Origin: Cheiracanthium punctorium
Taxonomy: Eukaryota; Arthropoda; Arachnida; Araneae; Cheiracanthiidae
DNA: 64,000 nucleotides
Direction: 5' to 3'
Assembly (NCBI GenBank): GCA_038373885.1
Contig: JAWZYV010013141.1
Span: forward strand, 558,001-622,000
Part shown: in pieces, positions 13,001-23,829 of the stretch
How positions within the stretch are numbered: position 1 is the stretch's first letter
How the letters are laid out: each line of letters opens with the position of its first letter
The notes under the pieces: generated by a model
The model's database searches: none
What the model saw: only the letters and a program-made list of their open reading frames with translations
Told to the model about the DNA's origin: nothing
Made by a program: the position numbers and the translations under genes

Positions 13001-16000
13001 TTTTGTGATATCCATTTCATATCGGTAAATAAAAAAAGGGAATCATTTGAATGACAAACTCTGATATCGTACGGGGAAAATGACGTCATTTTGATGTCAC
13101 GAGTTAAAAAATGCTTTAGGAATATAATTGTGGCGTAAAAATACTGCCCCTGGTGCAATGACTCCGCACATTCTCCTTTTAAATTCACCACAATTGTTCA
13201 GTGCAGGAAAAGTCTTAAGAATAGTTATCCCTTGCAGCTCAAAATATCGTCTGCTGAAAAATGAAATGTACTGAACATTTCACAGGGCACTTGCCTTCCT
13301 TTAAAGTTTAGCATATTGTCTTACGATGTAAATAAAATTGCATCACAAAGAGAAATCGGAACTAAAATTGTTAAAAATTCGAAATCTGTCTCCTCTAATT
13401 CCCCCCCCCCCTCCCCCTAGAAAAATAAAAATTTCTATGGGCGCCCATTATTAGATAGATTATGATACACTTTCCAGCATAATTTAACAAAGCAGAAAAA
13501 TAGGAGTGACACATTAAAGCAAAAAAGACAAATAAGACCGACGCATGGACAATGAAACATTTTCCAACATAATCTATCGAGGCAGACAAATAGTACCTAC
13601 GCATGGATTACGATGCGTTCTCCAACACAATGAAGCAAGAAAAACAATTATGGCCCAGTCGTGGATTATGATGCCTTTTCCAACACAATGAAACAAGGAA
13701 GGCAAGTAGAGTCGACGCATGGATTATGCTACGCTCTTAATACATAGCATATTGATGGAATGCGCATTTAAAATATTAAAGTGTTTTAGTTTTTTATATT
13801 TATGTCCCCCCCCCCCCCAAGTGTATAAGAATGCGAGAAACGACTTCCATTTTTGTTAGATTGTTAAATTTAAATACTTACGAGGCAATAATAGATTCCG
13901 ATACTGCGATAATTGCAATATTAAAAATGGAATATGAAATTCATTATTTATTTTAAGCAGAAAAAGATGACATATACCCAGTGTCATTTTCATTAATACA
14001 TATAAGAATTATTTTACTGCCAGAAGATTACTTTTTGCATGCGCAAATCGTAGAAATCTTCGACAGAAAAAGCGTCCTCAGATGTCGGATTATTTTAGGA
14101 CATTTTTTAAAACCATAATGATTCCCATATGTCTTTAATTTTTATCCATGTGTGAAGCTTTGAGCTTCCCGTGTGCTACCAAACAAAACTCCTCTTGTTA
14201 ATTTCCAAAAAGTGACACTTTTTAAATTTATATACGACCCCATTAAAAAATAACTCCCAGTTAGTAAACCGTGCCCATACACTAAACAGATGATGTAACA
14301 AAATTTAAGAATCATATCCTAAAATGTGTCAGAAATATGAAGATAAATATATGCTGACTTAAGCCACTTTTCAATGGCTTTCGAAGAAAAAAAATCATAA
14401 CGGATGATCGCGTTTCAGGTGTCGTAATGAAATTTTAGAATAAATATTTGCATTCAAATTCATGTACAGTCCCTGATCATCTTTGTTTAAAGATATCTCT
14501 AAGAAGTTTTATGATAAAAGGCTGAAAGTTTAGCTAGTAAACTATATGACAGTTTCGAAGCTAAGTTTCAAAGTTGTATTTCTGATTATTAATAAAAATG
14601 CGAAATTTGCCATATGCTGTTCAATTTACAAGAGGAAAACTTTTCTCTGGTGACAAAATAAAAACAAATCTTACAAGGAATGTTTAACAGAAAAGTTTAC
14701 GCTTTTCATCAAATGTTTAAAAACATGCAGCTACAACTGTTCAGTGTAGCTACCATGGTGCAAAATGTCTGTCAACCTTGTACCTATGCAAGCTAGCAGC
14801 TATGCTAACTTCAATTCGGAAATTATTATTATTATTTCTTTTATTATTATTGGAAAAATTGACGTTTAGAATGACCACAACTTATTGAATTTTGTCACTG
14901 CATTCATTGATTAAAGAGCAATTTATCAATTTACGTCGCTTCTGGCGCAGCAAATCTGAAATTATGATAGTCCCTATGGCGAGAAGCATATAAAATACTA
15001 CGGTCGCCGTAAGTCGCAGAAAGGTAGCATATTGCGACCTGCGATCATAAATGTTGAGCTTTAATTGGAAGGTGGCCATAATCAAACGGTGTGATGTAAG
15101 TTTTTTTTCTTCCTTTCTTCCAAAATAACTGCTAACAACAGTAATAGACTAATATTAATCTAATGCAAATTTTGCGAATAAAATAAAATAAATAGTTTAT
15201 TGAAAATGTGCCGCGGAATTAATTTAGGCCAACTATCATAATTGTAACATTCAGGTACAGAACCCGCCATGCTTGGTCGATTCAAAGTAAAATGCACGAA
15301 CGGTTGCGATCACGAAAATTCGAACTTTCGTCGCAAGATAAATATACATTTTTTATTGTTAGGAAAAAAGCTAAATGAGTTGGAGAGGAGATGAAACTTC
15401 TGGTTATTCAGGTATGCAGCTGACCAAGTTATATAACTCAGATGTGAGCGGATTTTGAATAACACGAGTGGGTAAAACAGGTCTGATAACAAAGAGGGAA
15501 AACGGTTTAAATTTTTATTAGACTAATATCATAAAGTTATATTGTAGAATAATTGAACGGGGAGAGAAATGAATAGGGTGTTCAGGCGAGAAGACAATAA
15601 AATTAGACCACTTGTTTTCTTACGCCGTGAAATATAAATAAATAAAATTACACGGAAAGCATTTTCTTTGATGCTATATGGCCTTTTTAAATAAAACTTG
15701 ATTAAATTTCGACGTGTTATAGGAGTGGCACAGATATATATTTATTAATTTATTTAAATAAAAGTATATAAATAGAAGAGGGATGCATAACCTATTTTAA
15801 GCCAAGTTCTGTAACAGAAAGGCTAGGTTTTAGTGGACCAGCATAACTCAAATTTATTACAGGCTAGTAAATACCAACAGTTTACAACTCAAAGAATTCA
15901 ATGAAAAAAATTACGTCCCTCTCCTAAAAAAAAAAGCTTCCCCTCCCCCTTTTTTTAAATTTTAAACTGTAGTCCACAGGCCAAATGCGTAACTCTAAAA

Positions 16001-19000
16001 TACGGAATATTTATATATATTCGAAAACTTAATACTCAAGAACTCGGAATGCATGCTGAGTAAGCCATATATATATATATATATATATATTATTATTATT
16101 AAAAGGAAAAGAAAACTGTTGGAAAATTATAGGAACAAAAACTGGGAAAATCGTGAATGCCAAAATTATTGTCTCATACAATACATAGAAAAAGTACAAT
16201 AGGTTAAACAGAATCAATTCTTTGCAGGTCTTTTTTGAAACGAAATTATGCTAATACGGCTCAAGGTAATTGGCGGGTAAGACGACAAACTTTACAGGCT
16301 TTTCAGCACGAAAATTATGAAACTGCAGATTAGATACGGTAGATTCGCTTTCAGAAGAATTAAGAAACGAACCTTCAGGTTAGACTAAAAATAAATAAAT
16401 AAATAGATTGAAGGATGCGTGATCCAATAAACAAAATTAACACTACTGAGCAAGATTTGATGACGCATGATCAGCACAATGACACTCCATTAACACTACT
16501 TGAAAGGGAAAGTGAATGAATTGGATAGCTGTGTGTAAAACCAGGGATAAAATTCTTTAAAACAAAGTGGACATTCGTAAAGTAAGTCCACGTGACGAAT
16601 TTGAAAAACAAAAACTGTTATATTGACGTAACGGGGTAAGGTTATTTCTTTTTTCATGGATCAATAACAAGCGGGTCCAGTGGTGTCAGACATCAGACTG
16701 GTTGTCGGAGGATTGGGAGTCCGAATTTACAGCTAAGAAAACAGTGTGCATGCATAATAATGTGCAGAATTCGGAAGTCCTTTGGGCAGTCTCTAGTAGT
16801 TTCAGATGTGTGTCAATATTCCAAAAGTCCTCCACCTTTTGATGAAGATCAAAAGTGAGGTATGAAACTCAGAGCAAGATTAAAAAAAGCTTTGGATTAC
16901 GGCACTCAGAAACGGGAGGTCAATTCCGGTCTATAGCATATGGAAGATACGGAATCAAAGGGGGTAGGAGATTCCCCAACAAAATAAATAAAAATAATAA
17001 TAGGATATGGAGATTTCTGGAGAGTCTAGCTCTCTAGAAATTCCCTTAACTTGCCTCCAGTTACAATATTGAATTGGGTGCATATATTTTGGAATGTCAC
17101 TTTTCCAAAATAAAGCGGAAAAAAAAGTGTTTAAATCTATTTTTATTCCTGCGTGAAATGCGTATCTTTACATATTTTTTTGAAATTCAGAGAAACCCCC
17201 CCAAAAAAAAAAAAAAACACTGGTTTAAAGATTTTGACCTTCTTCCAGGAATAGCATTTTTAGATATTCACTCGCTATCATAAAAATTTAATAGTACCTT
17301 TCCAACCAAGAAATATAATGAAAATATTCTTCTTTGAGAATGACGGCATATAATATTGGCGGTCTTATTAAAATAAATCTATTCATTTTCTCCGGTATTG
17401 AATGAGAAGGGGGGTGGGATGATATAATTAAACTCCAGATTTCCAGAGTGCTCGAAAATTCCAAACATAGCATATTTGCAAAACCAGTTAAAATACGAAT
17501 AATTTACCAAATAGTCTGTACTATAAATTTATTAAAATGAAATTAACTTCACATATTACGTAAATTTATTTAAATAGTCATGTTGAACAGTTTGTAAAAT
17601 GCCAGGGTTCGTAAATATCATGATAGTTTCAAAAATATCAAAAACATTCGATATTTTGATATATATACGAATTTTGATATATGTCGGATATTTTGGATAA
17701 AAGGTTAATCTTACTGTTGATAAATATTTTGGGGCATGATTTAAACATCATAACATAAGATATTAAATTTTATATTTCTTAATATATATTTTTTTCTCAT
17801 TTAACAACAAATTTTTATCAAATAAAATAACAACAGAAACAACTTTCTCAAAAATTAAATATGTTACATTTACTCACCAAAATGAAAAATCTAAATTACC
17901 AAAATGCATAGTTAAAGTATATTTTAGAGATATTCGCCTATTTCAAAGAAAATAAAACTGATATATGTCATTAAAGATTACAAAATAATGTTTTCTATCA
18001 AAAATAGTGTATGTAGCATTCATGGTTCTTCTACAAGAGAACTTAAAAGAATTTCAGTACATTACACTCTATGTCAGCTTAGGGATAAATTAATCCATTT
18101 CACGCGCAATAGTTATATAAATGTTAGACCAGTTTAGTCATAATTTAAAGATTGGAAATAACATTTAAAGTTCTGTACGGGGTCTTGCAAAGTTACATTA
18201 ATGTTGATATATAGCATTTTAGAAGTAACATAGCCAAATTTGGAGCAAGAACGACTTTTGTTGGATGTGTTTTTTTTATTATTTATCGTTTCCTTTATAG
18301 TAAAAAAAAAATTAAACTAAAAGATGTGTCATATAAATGTAAAGGGTCGTATACACATTTAAAGAGGTAACTTTTGGAAAATCAAAGAAAGACATTTTTT
18401 GTTACTCAGTCTTTTTCCTACCTTATTTTAAACATTTCTTTCATTTACATAGTCCATTTATCTCTGATAGATAAAGAATTAAAGCGTATTACCACCGTTT
18501 TGGGAGACTTTGCATAACTAAATAGTATCTGATAGGCATAACATTGAGCTCATTTACACTAATTTGCAGAAAAAATTGAATTTTCTAGTATTAATGAACT
18601 GCTGTATCACTGTACGTGTTTTTTTTTTCCCCTGAAAACAGCAGAAGAACAAAAAAGAGGAAGCATACGTTGAAGCATTTTTCAGTAAAAGATGGAAAAT
18701 ATATGTGTACATACTTTCAGGCATATATTCTTATACCAGGGATGAAAATGCAAAAATATGGAAACGAGGAATACTGATATTTAATTTTATTCCATGTGCA
18801 GTTTTTAACAAGAGAAATTTTATTTTTAACAATAAATTTTAAAAAGGTTAATCTTGTGAGTTGGAAATTTCCTGCTTTTTCAGTCTCATACTGATTCTAC
18901 AGTTTAGACCGGATTATTTTAAAATCAGAAAAAACATTCTTTCTAATCCAGCTGCCAAAGGACTAGGTGTAGCTAATAGCCAAGCCATTTTATCTTTCAT

Positions 19001-20123
19001 ATAATTCTCTACAGTTCCACCAAAATATGGATTCAGCATTCAAGAATTCATCCTCAAACTTAAAACCAACAAATGTGAAGCTAAATGTGCTAGTAATAAA
19101 GCCGTTTCCTCTCTGTTTGAGAATTTTTTCATATCTTTTTTTTTTTTTTTTCATATACTTCTAAGTTTTGCTTTAATCTGTGGCAAATTTCCAGATATTG
19201 TGCAATTGCAACGTATAGTAAAATATCTCTAATCTGAACAGTTGCCCATTAGATTTATGTCATTTACTAAGTTGCAATGTCATTATCAATTTTACTAACT
19301 TTGAAAATATCATGATATTTATCTTAAAATAAATATCGGATATATATCAATGAACCCTGAAAATGACAAAAATTTTAACGCTTCTGATATGTTTAAGACC
19401 TATTGAACTTATAAATTAATGTTTTTTTATTTATCTATTTTGTAAAAGAGGTTTTATCATAAATTGTTTAAAGCTTAAATAGTTTAATTCTTTCTTATAA
19501 TAATCCGAAACAGCAAAAAACCGTTGCGATGCGAGGATGAAAAGAATATTTATTAGTGTAAAAGAATATTTATATTGCTTATTTAATAGTGAATATAATT
19601 GAAAATATTTTCATTTCAACGTCAATATTTACTCAATAACGTGAAATATGCGGGATATACTTCTAATTCAAAATTCTTCAATCTTTTAAAAATACTTTTA
19701 AAATGTTGGTACCCAATAGTGAGAATCTACTGCTTTGATAGCTGCAGGGGCGGCCCAGCAAGGTAAGCATCGCATCGAGGCGCCGCCTTCGAAGGGGCGC
19801 AATGTCGAACTCAAAAGCTTCAAAAAAGTATAAAAAGGGCGCCTTAGTACCCGTACCCTAGGACCGCCCCTGGGTAGCTGAAATATAAACAAAATCCAAT
19901 ACAACACTGATGTTATAATGGGAAATATTTAACTTATAAAGAAGGTTAAAATTATTCTTTAAATAATAATAAAAAATAATAAAAAACCACAGAACATACC
20001 AACATGTATATCATGAGTCTGAACAAAATGCGTGTAAGCTTCGGTGCTTATTTCGATACCAAGCACATCATCTTGTCCGCAAAACCAACTCTTCCTTTTC
20101 GAGTTCGGATCGAGCAAATCCAT
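611..20123 (-). CDS. Lrrk: Lrrk: LRRK-family ankyrin/leucine-rich-repeat kinase, N-terminal half (gene model)
   Basis: Gene-level model. Join on the minus strand 20123-20000, 11231-11196, 6469-6346, 4096-3952, 3451-1787 and 953-611 (2437 nt, 812 codons plus one base). Every junction is GT-AG and phases run 1,1,2,0,0,1. Order of domains: short N-terminus (1-41), microexon (about 42-53), ankyrin repeats (about 54-340), a WHxxxxxxIKEEWLI segment, then seven or eight leucine-rich repeats (about 490-800). LRRK proteins are large cytoplasmic ROCO kinases with ankyrin, LRR, ROC GTPase, COR, kinase and WD40-like parts. The segment before the LRRs, with a conserved W and WLI, resembles the same place in animal LRRK1. 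ROC, COR and kinase exons are not in the window, so the family call rests on the ankyrin-LRR half. A different ankyrin-LRR protein is possible but less likely. Confidence 0.78.
979..1009. repeat. (AT)n microsatellite
   Basis: About 15 uninterrupted AT units. It lies 25 bp upstream of the acceptor of Lrrk exon 6, so length changes could affect the branch-point/acceptor spacing. Confidence 0.9.
1231..1481. mobile_element. Short hAT-type MITE, CAGTAGCGGATCC ends
   Basis: Left end CAGTAGCGGATCCAG and right end CTGGATCCGCCACTG are inverted repeats with one mismatch. Flanking octamers TTTAGGAT (1223-1230) and TTTAGAAT (1482-1489) match at 7 of 8, as for an aged 8-bp target duplication. The interior has C- and A-homopolymers and no coding capacity. 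The 8-bp duplication and CAGTG terminus fit hAT; the autonomous parent is unknown. Confidence 0.8.
1787..3451 (-). CDS. Lrrk: Lrrk exon 5: ankyrin repeats followed by LRRs
   Basis: 1665 nt, exactly 555 codons, phase 0 at both ends. Acceptor CGTTTGCAG|AAA; donor GAAG|GTAAGT. In the joined protein it is about residues 144-698. Ankyrin units include LPIHAAVINGHVAVLDLLLK, TVLYVACLVGNQRIVDLLLK and TALHIAVKKKYHNIVQLLLQ. A charged, lysine/glutamate-rich insertion (about residues 237-300) separates the second and third units. After the ankyrins come MINWHGQ and IKEEWLINAS, then LRRs such as ITRLDISNNQLTELP, LEEIHLHDNRLDTVP and LTVLDLSNNKLQTLP. A serine/proline-rich stretch (about 618-670, PPPSRSISASRLAPS) follows, possibly phosphorylated. 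The open reading frame continues six bases upstream of the acceptor and gives a false ATG at 3457. Confidence 0.88.
3452..3951 (-). other. Lrrk intron 4
   Basis: 500-bp AT-rich intron bounded by AAG|GTACCA and TTTGCAG, with a T-tract at 3882-3902. No repeat or other gene seen. Confidence 0.75.
3952..4096 (-). CDS. Lrrk: Lrrk exon 4: ankyrin repeats
   Basis: 145 nt. Acceptor CTCTCTTAG|G and donor GAAG|GTACC; phase 2 in, 0 out. It encodes ACEEGQKEIVRLLLENGADG and YSPLYISCYYGRKDIVEILL, two near-consensus ankyrin units. The joined upstream sequence reads TLLFK then ACEEG without a break, which supports the splice choice. Confidence 0.87.
4598..5269 (-). mobile_element. hAT element, internally deleted, with 3' transposase remnant
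   Basis: Flanked on both sides by ATCTAAAAC (4589-4597 and 5270-5278), i.e. an 8-bp target duplication plus a shared base. The minus-strand start is CAGGGATGGGCAAACT followed by GCCCGCGGGCC palindromes, a common hAT terminus. The other end keeps the GGCCCGCG motif but lacks part of the terminal repeat. Only the last third of a transposase frame remains between the ends. It is therefore an internal-deletion derivative, the type of copy that gives rise to MITEs. Confidence 0.75.
4702..5127 (-). pseudogene. hAT transposase C-terminal fragment (ZBED/GTF2IRD2-like)
   Basis: 141-codon open frame. The segment SSYICEQVFSTMNLRENSFR followed by SRLTDEHLASFLRISAS is the hAT C-terminal dimerisation region, in which C-E-(Q/R)-x-FS and a downstream R-x-RLTDE-x-L are conserved. 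The upstream BED zinc finger and catalytic core are missing, so the protein is not functional as a transposase. The first ATG is arbitrary; the homology appears to run slightly further upstream toward 5145 in the same frame. It lies inside the repeat-bounded element 4598-5269 in a Lrrk intron. Confidence 0.82.
6346..6469 (-). CDS. Lrrk: Lrrk exon 3: first ankyrin repeat
   Basis: 124 nt; acceptor CTTTTTAACAG|CT, donor TTCAA|GTGAGT; phase 1 in, 2 out. Encodes LWEACSKGDVSKAKQLIKQL then a polar stretch ending NGCSTLLF. With the G from the upstream exon the first codon is Ala, giving ALWEACSKGDV, a typical first ankyrin helix. Both candidate upstream exons (36 bp and 124 bp) end with the same base and phase, so either can join here. 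Confidence 0.85.
8006..8376. mobile_element. GAGCCC-rich non-autonomous hAT element, copy 1
   Basis: Starts TAGAGATGAG and ends CTCATCTCTA. Perfect 8-bp target duplication GCGCACAC at 7998-8005 and 8377-8384. Both termini carry runs of the hexamer GAGCCC or its complement, and another internal block lies at about 8292-8310. The AT-rich middle is non-coding. Related copies are at 28358 and 34994. Confidence 0.88.
9763..10645. mobile_element. Non-autonomous hAT-like element with long terminal inverted repeats
   Basis: 883 bp, flanked by perfect ATGATCAG duplications (9755-9762 and 10646-10653). The ends read TAGGGTGTATCG and CGATAAGCCCTA. Terminal inverted repeats run about 165 bp (9763-9927 versus about 10485-10645) with scattered mismatches; shared motifs are GGCCAAAT, CTCAATAAAAT and GCCAAATTTCAACTC. 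The interior has A/T homopolymers and no coding frame. Long TIRs are unusual for a short hAT derivative; the 8-bp duplication is the main basis of the call. Confidence 0.8.
11196..11231 (-). CDS. Lrrk: Lrrk exon 2: 36-bp phase-neutral microexon
   Basis: Bounded by a 14-T tract ending CAG and by CATGTTG|GTATGT. Phase is 1 at both sides, so inclusion adds exactly 12 residues (about DREQHREELHV plus a split Ala) and skipping keeps the frame. The product is highly charged. The last seven exon bases and the donor equal those of exon 1 (20000), where CATGTTG|GTATGT also occurs. It is short enough that coincidence cannot be excluded, but splice sites and phase fit on both sides. Confidence 0.6.
11330..11719 (+). 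other. Unexplained 129-codon plus-strand open frame
   Basis: Open from ATG to TGA for 390 bp in a region where most frames close within 70 codons. An acceptor-like tract (GTTGTTTCCCACAG) sits directly before the ATG. The product is charged, with no transmembrane segment, signal peptide or motif that I recognise; it contains FPS-free stretches such as LFIFQFQSVPDKVRINSLFY. It starts 98 bp beyond the Lrrk microexon on the opposite strand. It could be a decayed transposon segment, an exon of an unseen plus-strand gene, or chance. Confidence 0.2.
12130..12311. mobile_element. hAT-type MITE, CAGTGGCGTAACC ends
   Basis: Left CAGTGGCGTAACCA and right GGCTACGCCACTG. Flanks TATCCCCC and TACCCCCC match 7 of 8. 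The interior carries G and C homopolymers next to the ends and the motif CATGAAAAATTT. Same family as 26330, 54621 and probably 56644. Confidence 0.82.
13452..13737. repeat. Degenerate tandem repeat, about four units of 70-80 bp
   Basis: Recurring motifs in each unit are ACGCATGGATTATGATGC, TTTTCCAACACAATGAA and ACAAGGAAGGCAAGTAG-like variants. Units differ by substitutions and small indels, so the array looks old. No coding frame spans it. Confidence 0.65.
17603..19359. mobile_element. Decayed hAT-like element, 1.76 kb
   Basis: Starts CAGGGTTCGTAAATATC and ends with its inverted counterpart GATATATATCAATGAACCCTG-like sequence. ATCATGATA occurs just inside both ends. The flanks share AAAATG beside the ends but no perfect octamer. 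No transposase frame survives; the interior is AT-rich throughout. Family assignment rests on termini only. Confidence 0.55.
19745..19872. mobile_element. hAT-type MITE, CAGGGGCGGCCC ends
   Basis: Left CAGGGGCGGCCCAG and right GGACCGCCCCTG, with flanks GATAGCTG and GGTAGCTG (7 of 8). It lies 127 bp beyond the donor of Lrrk exon 1, in the intron. Non-coding. Confidence 0.75.
20000..20123 (-). CDS. Lrrk: Lrrk exon 1: start codon and N-terminus
   Basis: 124 nt from ATG to donor CATGTTG|GTATGT, 41 codons plus one base (phase 1). The product begins MDLLDPNSKRKSWFCGQDD and ends EAYTHFVQTHDIHV. The context GTCATGG has G at -3 and +4, favourable for initiation. Upstream in the same frame the sequence stays open through lysine codons, but no pyrimidine-rich acceptor precedes the ATG, so I treat it as the initiator. 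If an upstream coding exon exists, the weak ATCTAG site would be its only obvious acceptor. No signal peptide is seen, as expected for a cytoplasmic kinase. Confidence 0.72.
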
Positions 20124-22980
20124 GACTAGATTTTTTTTTTTGGCTTTTTTGTAAAAAATATCACAGATACTTATACATCACGAATGAATTCAATTCTTTG
20201 ACTTTCCCTCTCGACTGAGAGCACATTTCATACTCAAAAGAGTAACAAATATTTCTTAAGAAATTACATATCCTCTATACATTTGTGGAACGCTCTTTAG
20301 TCATTTAACTCATGTGCTTAAACTTTGTTTCTCATTTGGAAGAAAAGAAAATATTACTCACACATTTTTGTCCAATCGAAAAAATACACAGTTTTACTTT
20401 CAGAATGCTCCACCATTATTTGAATGAATTTTAAAATTCATGTACCTCTTATAAATTCTCTTCTGGAAGTGTGGTGGCATCATCTGATAACGAAGCTAGA
20501 TACAGTTAACAGGAAACAACTGAGAAAGTTTTTAAGGTGTCCACAGTTTGAAGGCGCGGAACGGCGCACAAATTTAGAACCAATATTTGTGGTCATATTA
20601 TTATTCCAAATACAGATGTTTTTCAAGCAATATGAACGACTGCTGGCAATGCTAAAATTTCTATTCAATACTTATGTAATCTTCACAGAAACTTCTCATG
20701 ATAAGTAAAAATAACAGAAATAATAATTAATGCAGATGAATTCCTTTTTATTTTATTTATTTTCGCAATAAAATCGCTGATCAATTTTTTTTTATAAAAC
20801 CGGCGTGTTTCTTTAAATTGCTTCGAACGTCATTAAAACATACTCTAGGATGATAAAATAATATTTAATTCTGCAGTTTGAGGCAGATTAAAGTAGAAGA
20901 AATATCATTTAACAATACCTTAAAGGTATTTATTAACAATTTTAAAAAGTGATATCTTTTTAAGCACAAACAGTAATTACTGGGTAGTAATTATTTTGCA
21001 TAAGAAATCTGTTTTGCGATGCATACAATAAAATCATAATACAAAAAACCAGTTATTAATTTCTATATATTACATATTTGTCATTACTAAATTATATATT
21101 TTTCGTAAAGTAGAATGAAACTAATTAATTTTTAAACATGAGTTTAAAAATTTTATAACTCCAGCCAAAAACTTATTATCTAGTAATTAGCATTATAACA
21201 AAGTTGCATTATATATTAGTATGATTGTCGTACAAAAATAATTTAAATATTTTTTCTCAGTGTTCTAACAGAAGTACTGCTATTTTTTAGGTATAAGATA
21301 AAATTATTAGGTAGTATGTATTAATAGCTTCTCTCCAATTTCTTCATAGTAAAATACATATTTTTATCACTTTTTATTTTTATCAAAAATTATAGCTGTT
21401 ACAAATTTTATACATTACTAGAAAATTATCATTCTCTTTAATTTCCACAAATAACATTAAACATCAAGATGAATGATTTTCTTTTTCTTTTTTGTCGCAG
21501 GCAGATAGCTCTTTAAATAACATTATCCTAACACTTCTATCCTTCCAGTGTTCAAAAATCTCAATTCAAATATCAATCTCAATCACACTTTCTAGAAGTA
21601 GTGTGGTTTTTAAATACATCCATATTCACTAAAATAAAAACTGCCCATGGTGAATTTAATGTCTCAAAGCACTCTTTCATCACACAAATACACAAAAAAT
21701 ATAACTTTGGATTCTACTTTCAAATATCACAGATAAAATTGTCAAATTTAACACTTTCAAAGAAGTAATCCTATATAAACTGTAATCCTATATATCACAG
21801 ATAAACTGGAAGGGAACTTCATCTAAACTCCAATCTGGACATCACTGTAACTTTAACATGCGGCGCACCGCAGAGGCTTCTCTCTAATCGATTCGATAAC
21901 TATTAAATGAACATTAGACGGTTAGGAGACGCACAAAACAACAACAGTTTGAGCCATGGAATGTTATAGAAATCTAATAAGAACCCATTTCGAACACACT
22001 CGCACTAACTGACAAGTCAGAGCGGCATATCTGAAGAGAAACCCAGAGGAGGAAAAAAGATCAACAATATGGAGGAAATGACGTAAAGGGTAAAAGGGAA
22101 ATGACGAGTCAAGAGTGAAGCTGGTTTTGTCTCGTGCTTCCAAGCGAATAATAATTTAGAAAAAAAAAAAATCTGCTCTCCCTCAGAGAGCAACAACAGA
22201 ATGGTGAGAGAAAGTGAAAAAATTAAAAGACAGTTCTAATACTTTTTATAGCGCATGGAATAGTAAAAATAAATAACAAATAAATAAATGATGCAGAGAG
22301 AACGGATTAATTTTAAAACACACATCAAACGACTTAACGAGTGTATGCAACGCATCGCAAGTTCTCATAAGAATGAGTAGTAGATGCTTAAAATAAGCAC
22401 TTCCCAGAGAGAGTACGAAAAAAAAAAAAAAAAAAATTAAATCCCCCATGCATGATAATGAAACTTTTTAAAGTCAAAAATGCAAAAAATAAACACAATA
22501 AACTATAATGAGTCAAACAGCTGTTTCAGATACTGTACTCCGTGAAATAATTTCCAGTGCGTATAATTCGGAGTACAGTCAGTTCTTTTTTTTTTTTTCT
22601 TTTTTTCTTTCTTACTTTCCTCCCCTCCCCCCTTCAATTTAAATTCACAGCAATTTTTAAGAAGCAAGTAGAACAAAATCTCATGTTATTAATAAAATTT
22701 AGTGCTCTGCACTTTTAACAATTCCATACAATAATTTCTTTAAGTTAATCTAAATACAATATTTAATACCCTTATTATTACACTCTGAAACTAGAAAGGA
22801 GAACAGCCATTCCTAAGAAGCAAAATGGCAGTCAAACTATCCAGCTTCTAAAAGTGTGAACAGGAACTTATTATTTTAACTGTTTCTTATACTATTGAAA
22901 GCTGAACATGTACCTTCTCTATAGGCTGGATACTTTGGATCCCATTTCGCTCTTTAGGAGTGATTATTAACCTTTTTAGC
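20124..22980. other. Presumed Lrrk 5' region
   Basis: Upstream of the Lrrk start on the minus strand. Sequence from 20124 to 21850 is AT-rich with no repeats recognised. A less AT-rich patch at 21850-22100 could hold a promoter or noncoding first exon, but I see no TATA or initiator motif I would call. Homopolymers lie at 22158-22170, 22419-22436 and 22589-22620. Confidence 0.35.
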
Positions 22981-22989
22981 TTTAGAATG

Positions 22990-23252
22990 CATGCTTTGAT
23001 AAATGTTTGTATGTGCTGTATTATGGCAAAGCTACGCAAGGGCTATCTGCCAAGGATGACGGGGTGCCTTGGCCGGAGGACTTTCTAAAGGGGTTCTACC
23101 GCATATTCACGTTATATCAGGAGAAAATTGAACAAAATTACGAACCGTGTTAGATCGACAGCCGCGCGATAAGCCAGAACTTTAGAGCTTCACAACTTCG
23201 GACGTCTACCATCTTGAGTGTCTTATCCATTCAGCCACTCGGCTACGGTGGA
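22990..23252 (-). mobile_element. Probable tRNA-derived SINE
   Basis: On the minus strand the head reads CGTAGCCGAGTGGCTGAATG, close to the tRNA (Leu/Ser type) A-box consensus TRGCnnAGYnGG. A B-box-like GGTTCG follows about 95 bp later (23141-23146), further than in a tRNA. The body ends in an A/T-rich tail near 22990. It cannot be a working tRNA: the acceptor stem and A-to-B spacing do not fit. Polymerase III promotion is inferred. Confidence 0.5.
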
Positions 23253-23486
23253 GCGTTTAGATAAATAAGAGAATTTTTGCAATTAAATTATTTTGCGTGG
23301 ATCCCGACACGTAATTAAATAGTATGAATTGATTCTACGTAGTCCCTAGCCTTGAGATTAATAAATAAATAAATTACAAAATAAATAAAAATATACATTA
23401 AAGTGTAAAAGTTACTCAAAAATCTCAAACTGGATTTGCTACACATGAATACTAAAATTTTCCATACTATATTCATTGCATTAACC

Positions 23487-23812
23487 CTTTAACGCGCAGT
23501 GTTCCAGCTCGGGATCCAAACTCTGACGTTTTGACTGTTGCCAGTCACGAAGAATCGATTTGATTTCTATAAAAGTAGTTGCGGGTGACATAGCTCCACG
23601 AGAATCCTTTACTTTTTAGCACGTCATTTCCCATAAAAAAATTGTCACGATTCTTTTTAACAGCACTGACATCTGCTGAAAAATGGAAGAATGCGAGAAC
23701 AGCTGGATAGATTGCCCAATGCTGAAAAAAAGGGCAGCCGTTGCCATCGCTCGACTTAACTACCAGCAAGATGGCCGACGATCGAAACGTTCATCGCGTG
23801 CCACAGCCGTCA
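23487..23812 (-). mobile_element. piggyBac-like foldback MITE, copy 1 (truncated)
   Basis: Begins after TTAA with CCCTTTAACGCGCAGTG and carries the family's 3' domain (TGCCAGTCACGAAGAAT, AGCACGTCATTTCCC) and one full inverted arm (CAATGCTGAAAAAA, GGGCAGCCGTTGCCATCG, GATGGCCGACGATCG). It stops near CGTGCCACAG. The second arm and other terminus are absent, and no second TTAA is in place. Confidence 0.75.
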
Positions 23813-23829
23813 ATATTTCGTCCAGCCAA

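Larger units (their letters stand above)
11232..19999 (-). other. Lrrk intron 1
   Basis: About 8.8 kb. It holds MITEs at 12130-12311 and 19745-19872, a degenerate tandem array at 13452-13737, the 1.76-kb hAT relic at 17603-19359 and a plus-strand open frame at 11330-11719. The 13800-17600 part is AT-rich with short (AT)n and poly-purine runs and no supported gene. Confidence 0.65.

Noticed and set aside
14882..15085. 67-codon minus-strand frame with a hydrophobic stretch
   Set aside because: Short, no splice sites in matching phase and no family recognised; likely chance or an old repeat.
23138..23252. Functional tRNA gene (Leu/Ser type) on the minus strand
   Set aside because: An A-box is present, but acceptor stem pairing, a credible anticodon loop and B-box spacing are not. 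A SINE fits better.
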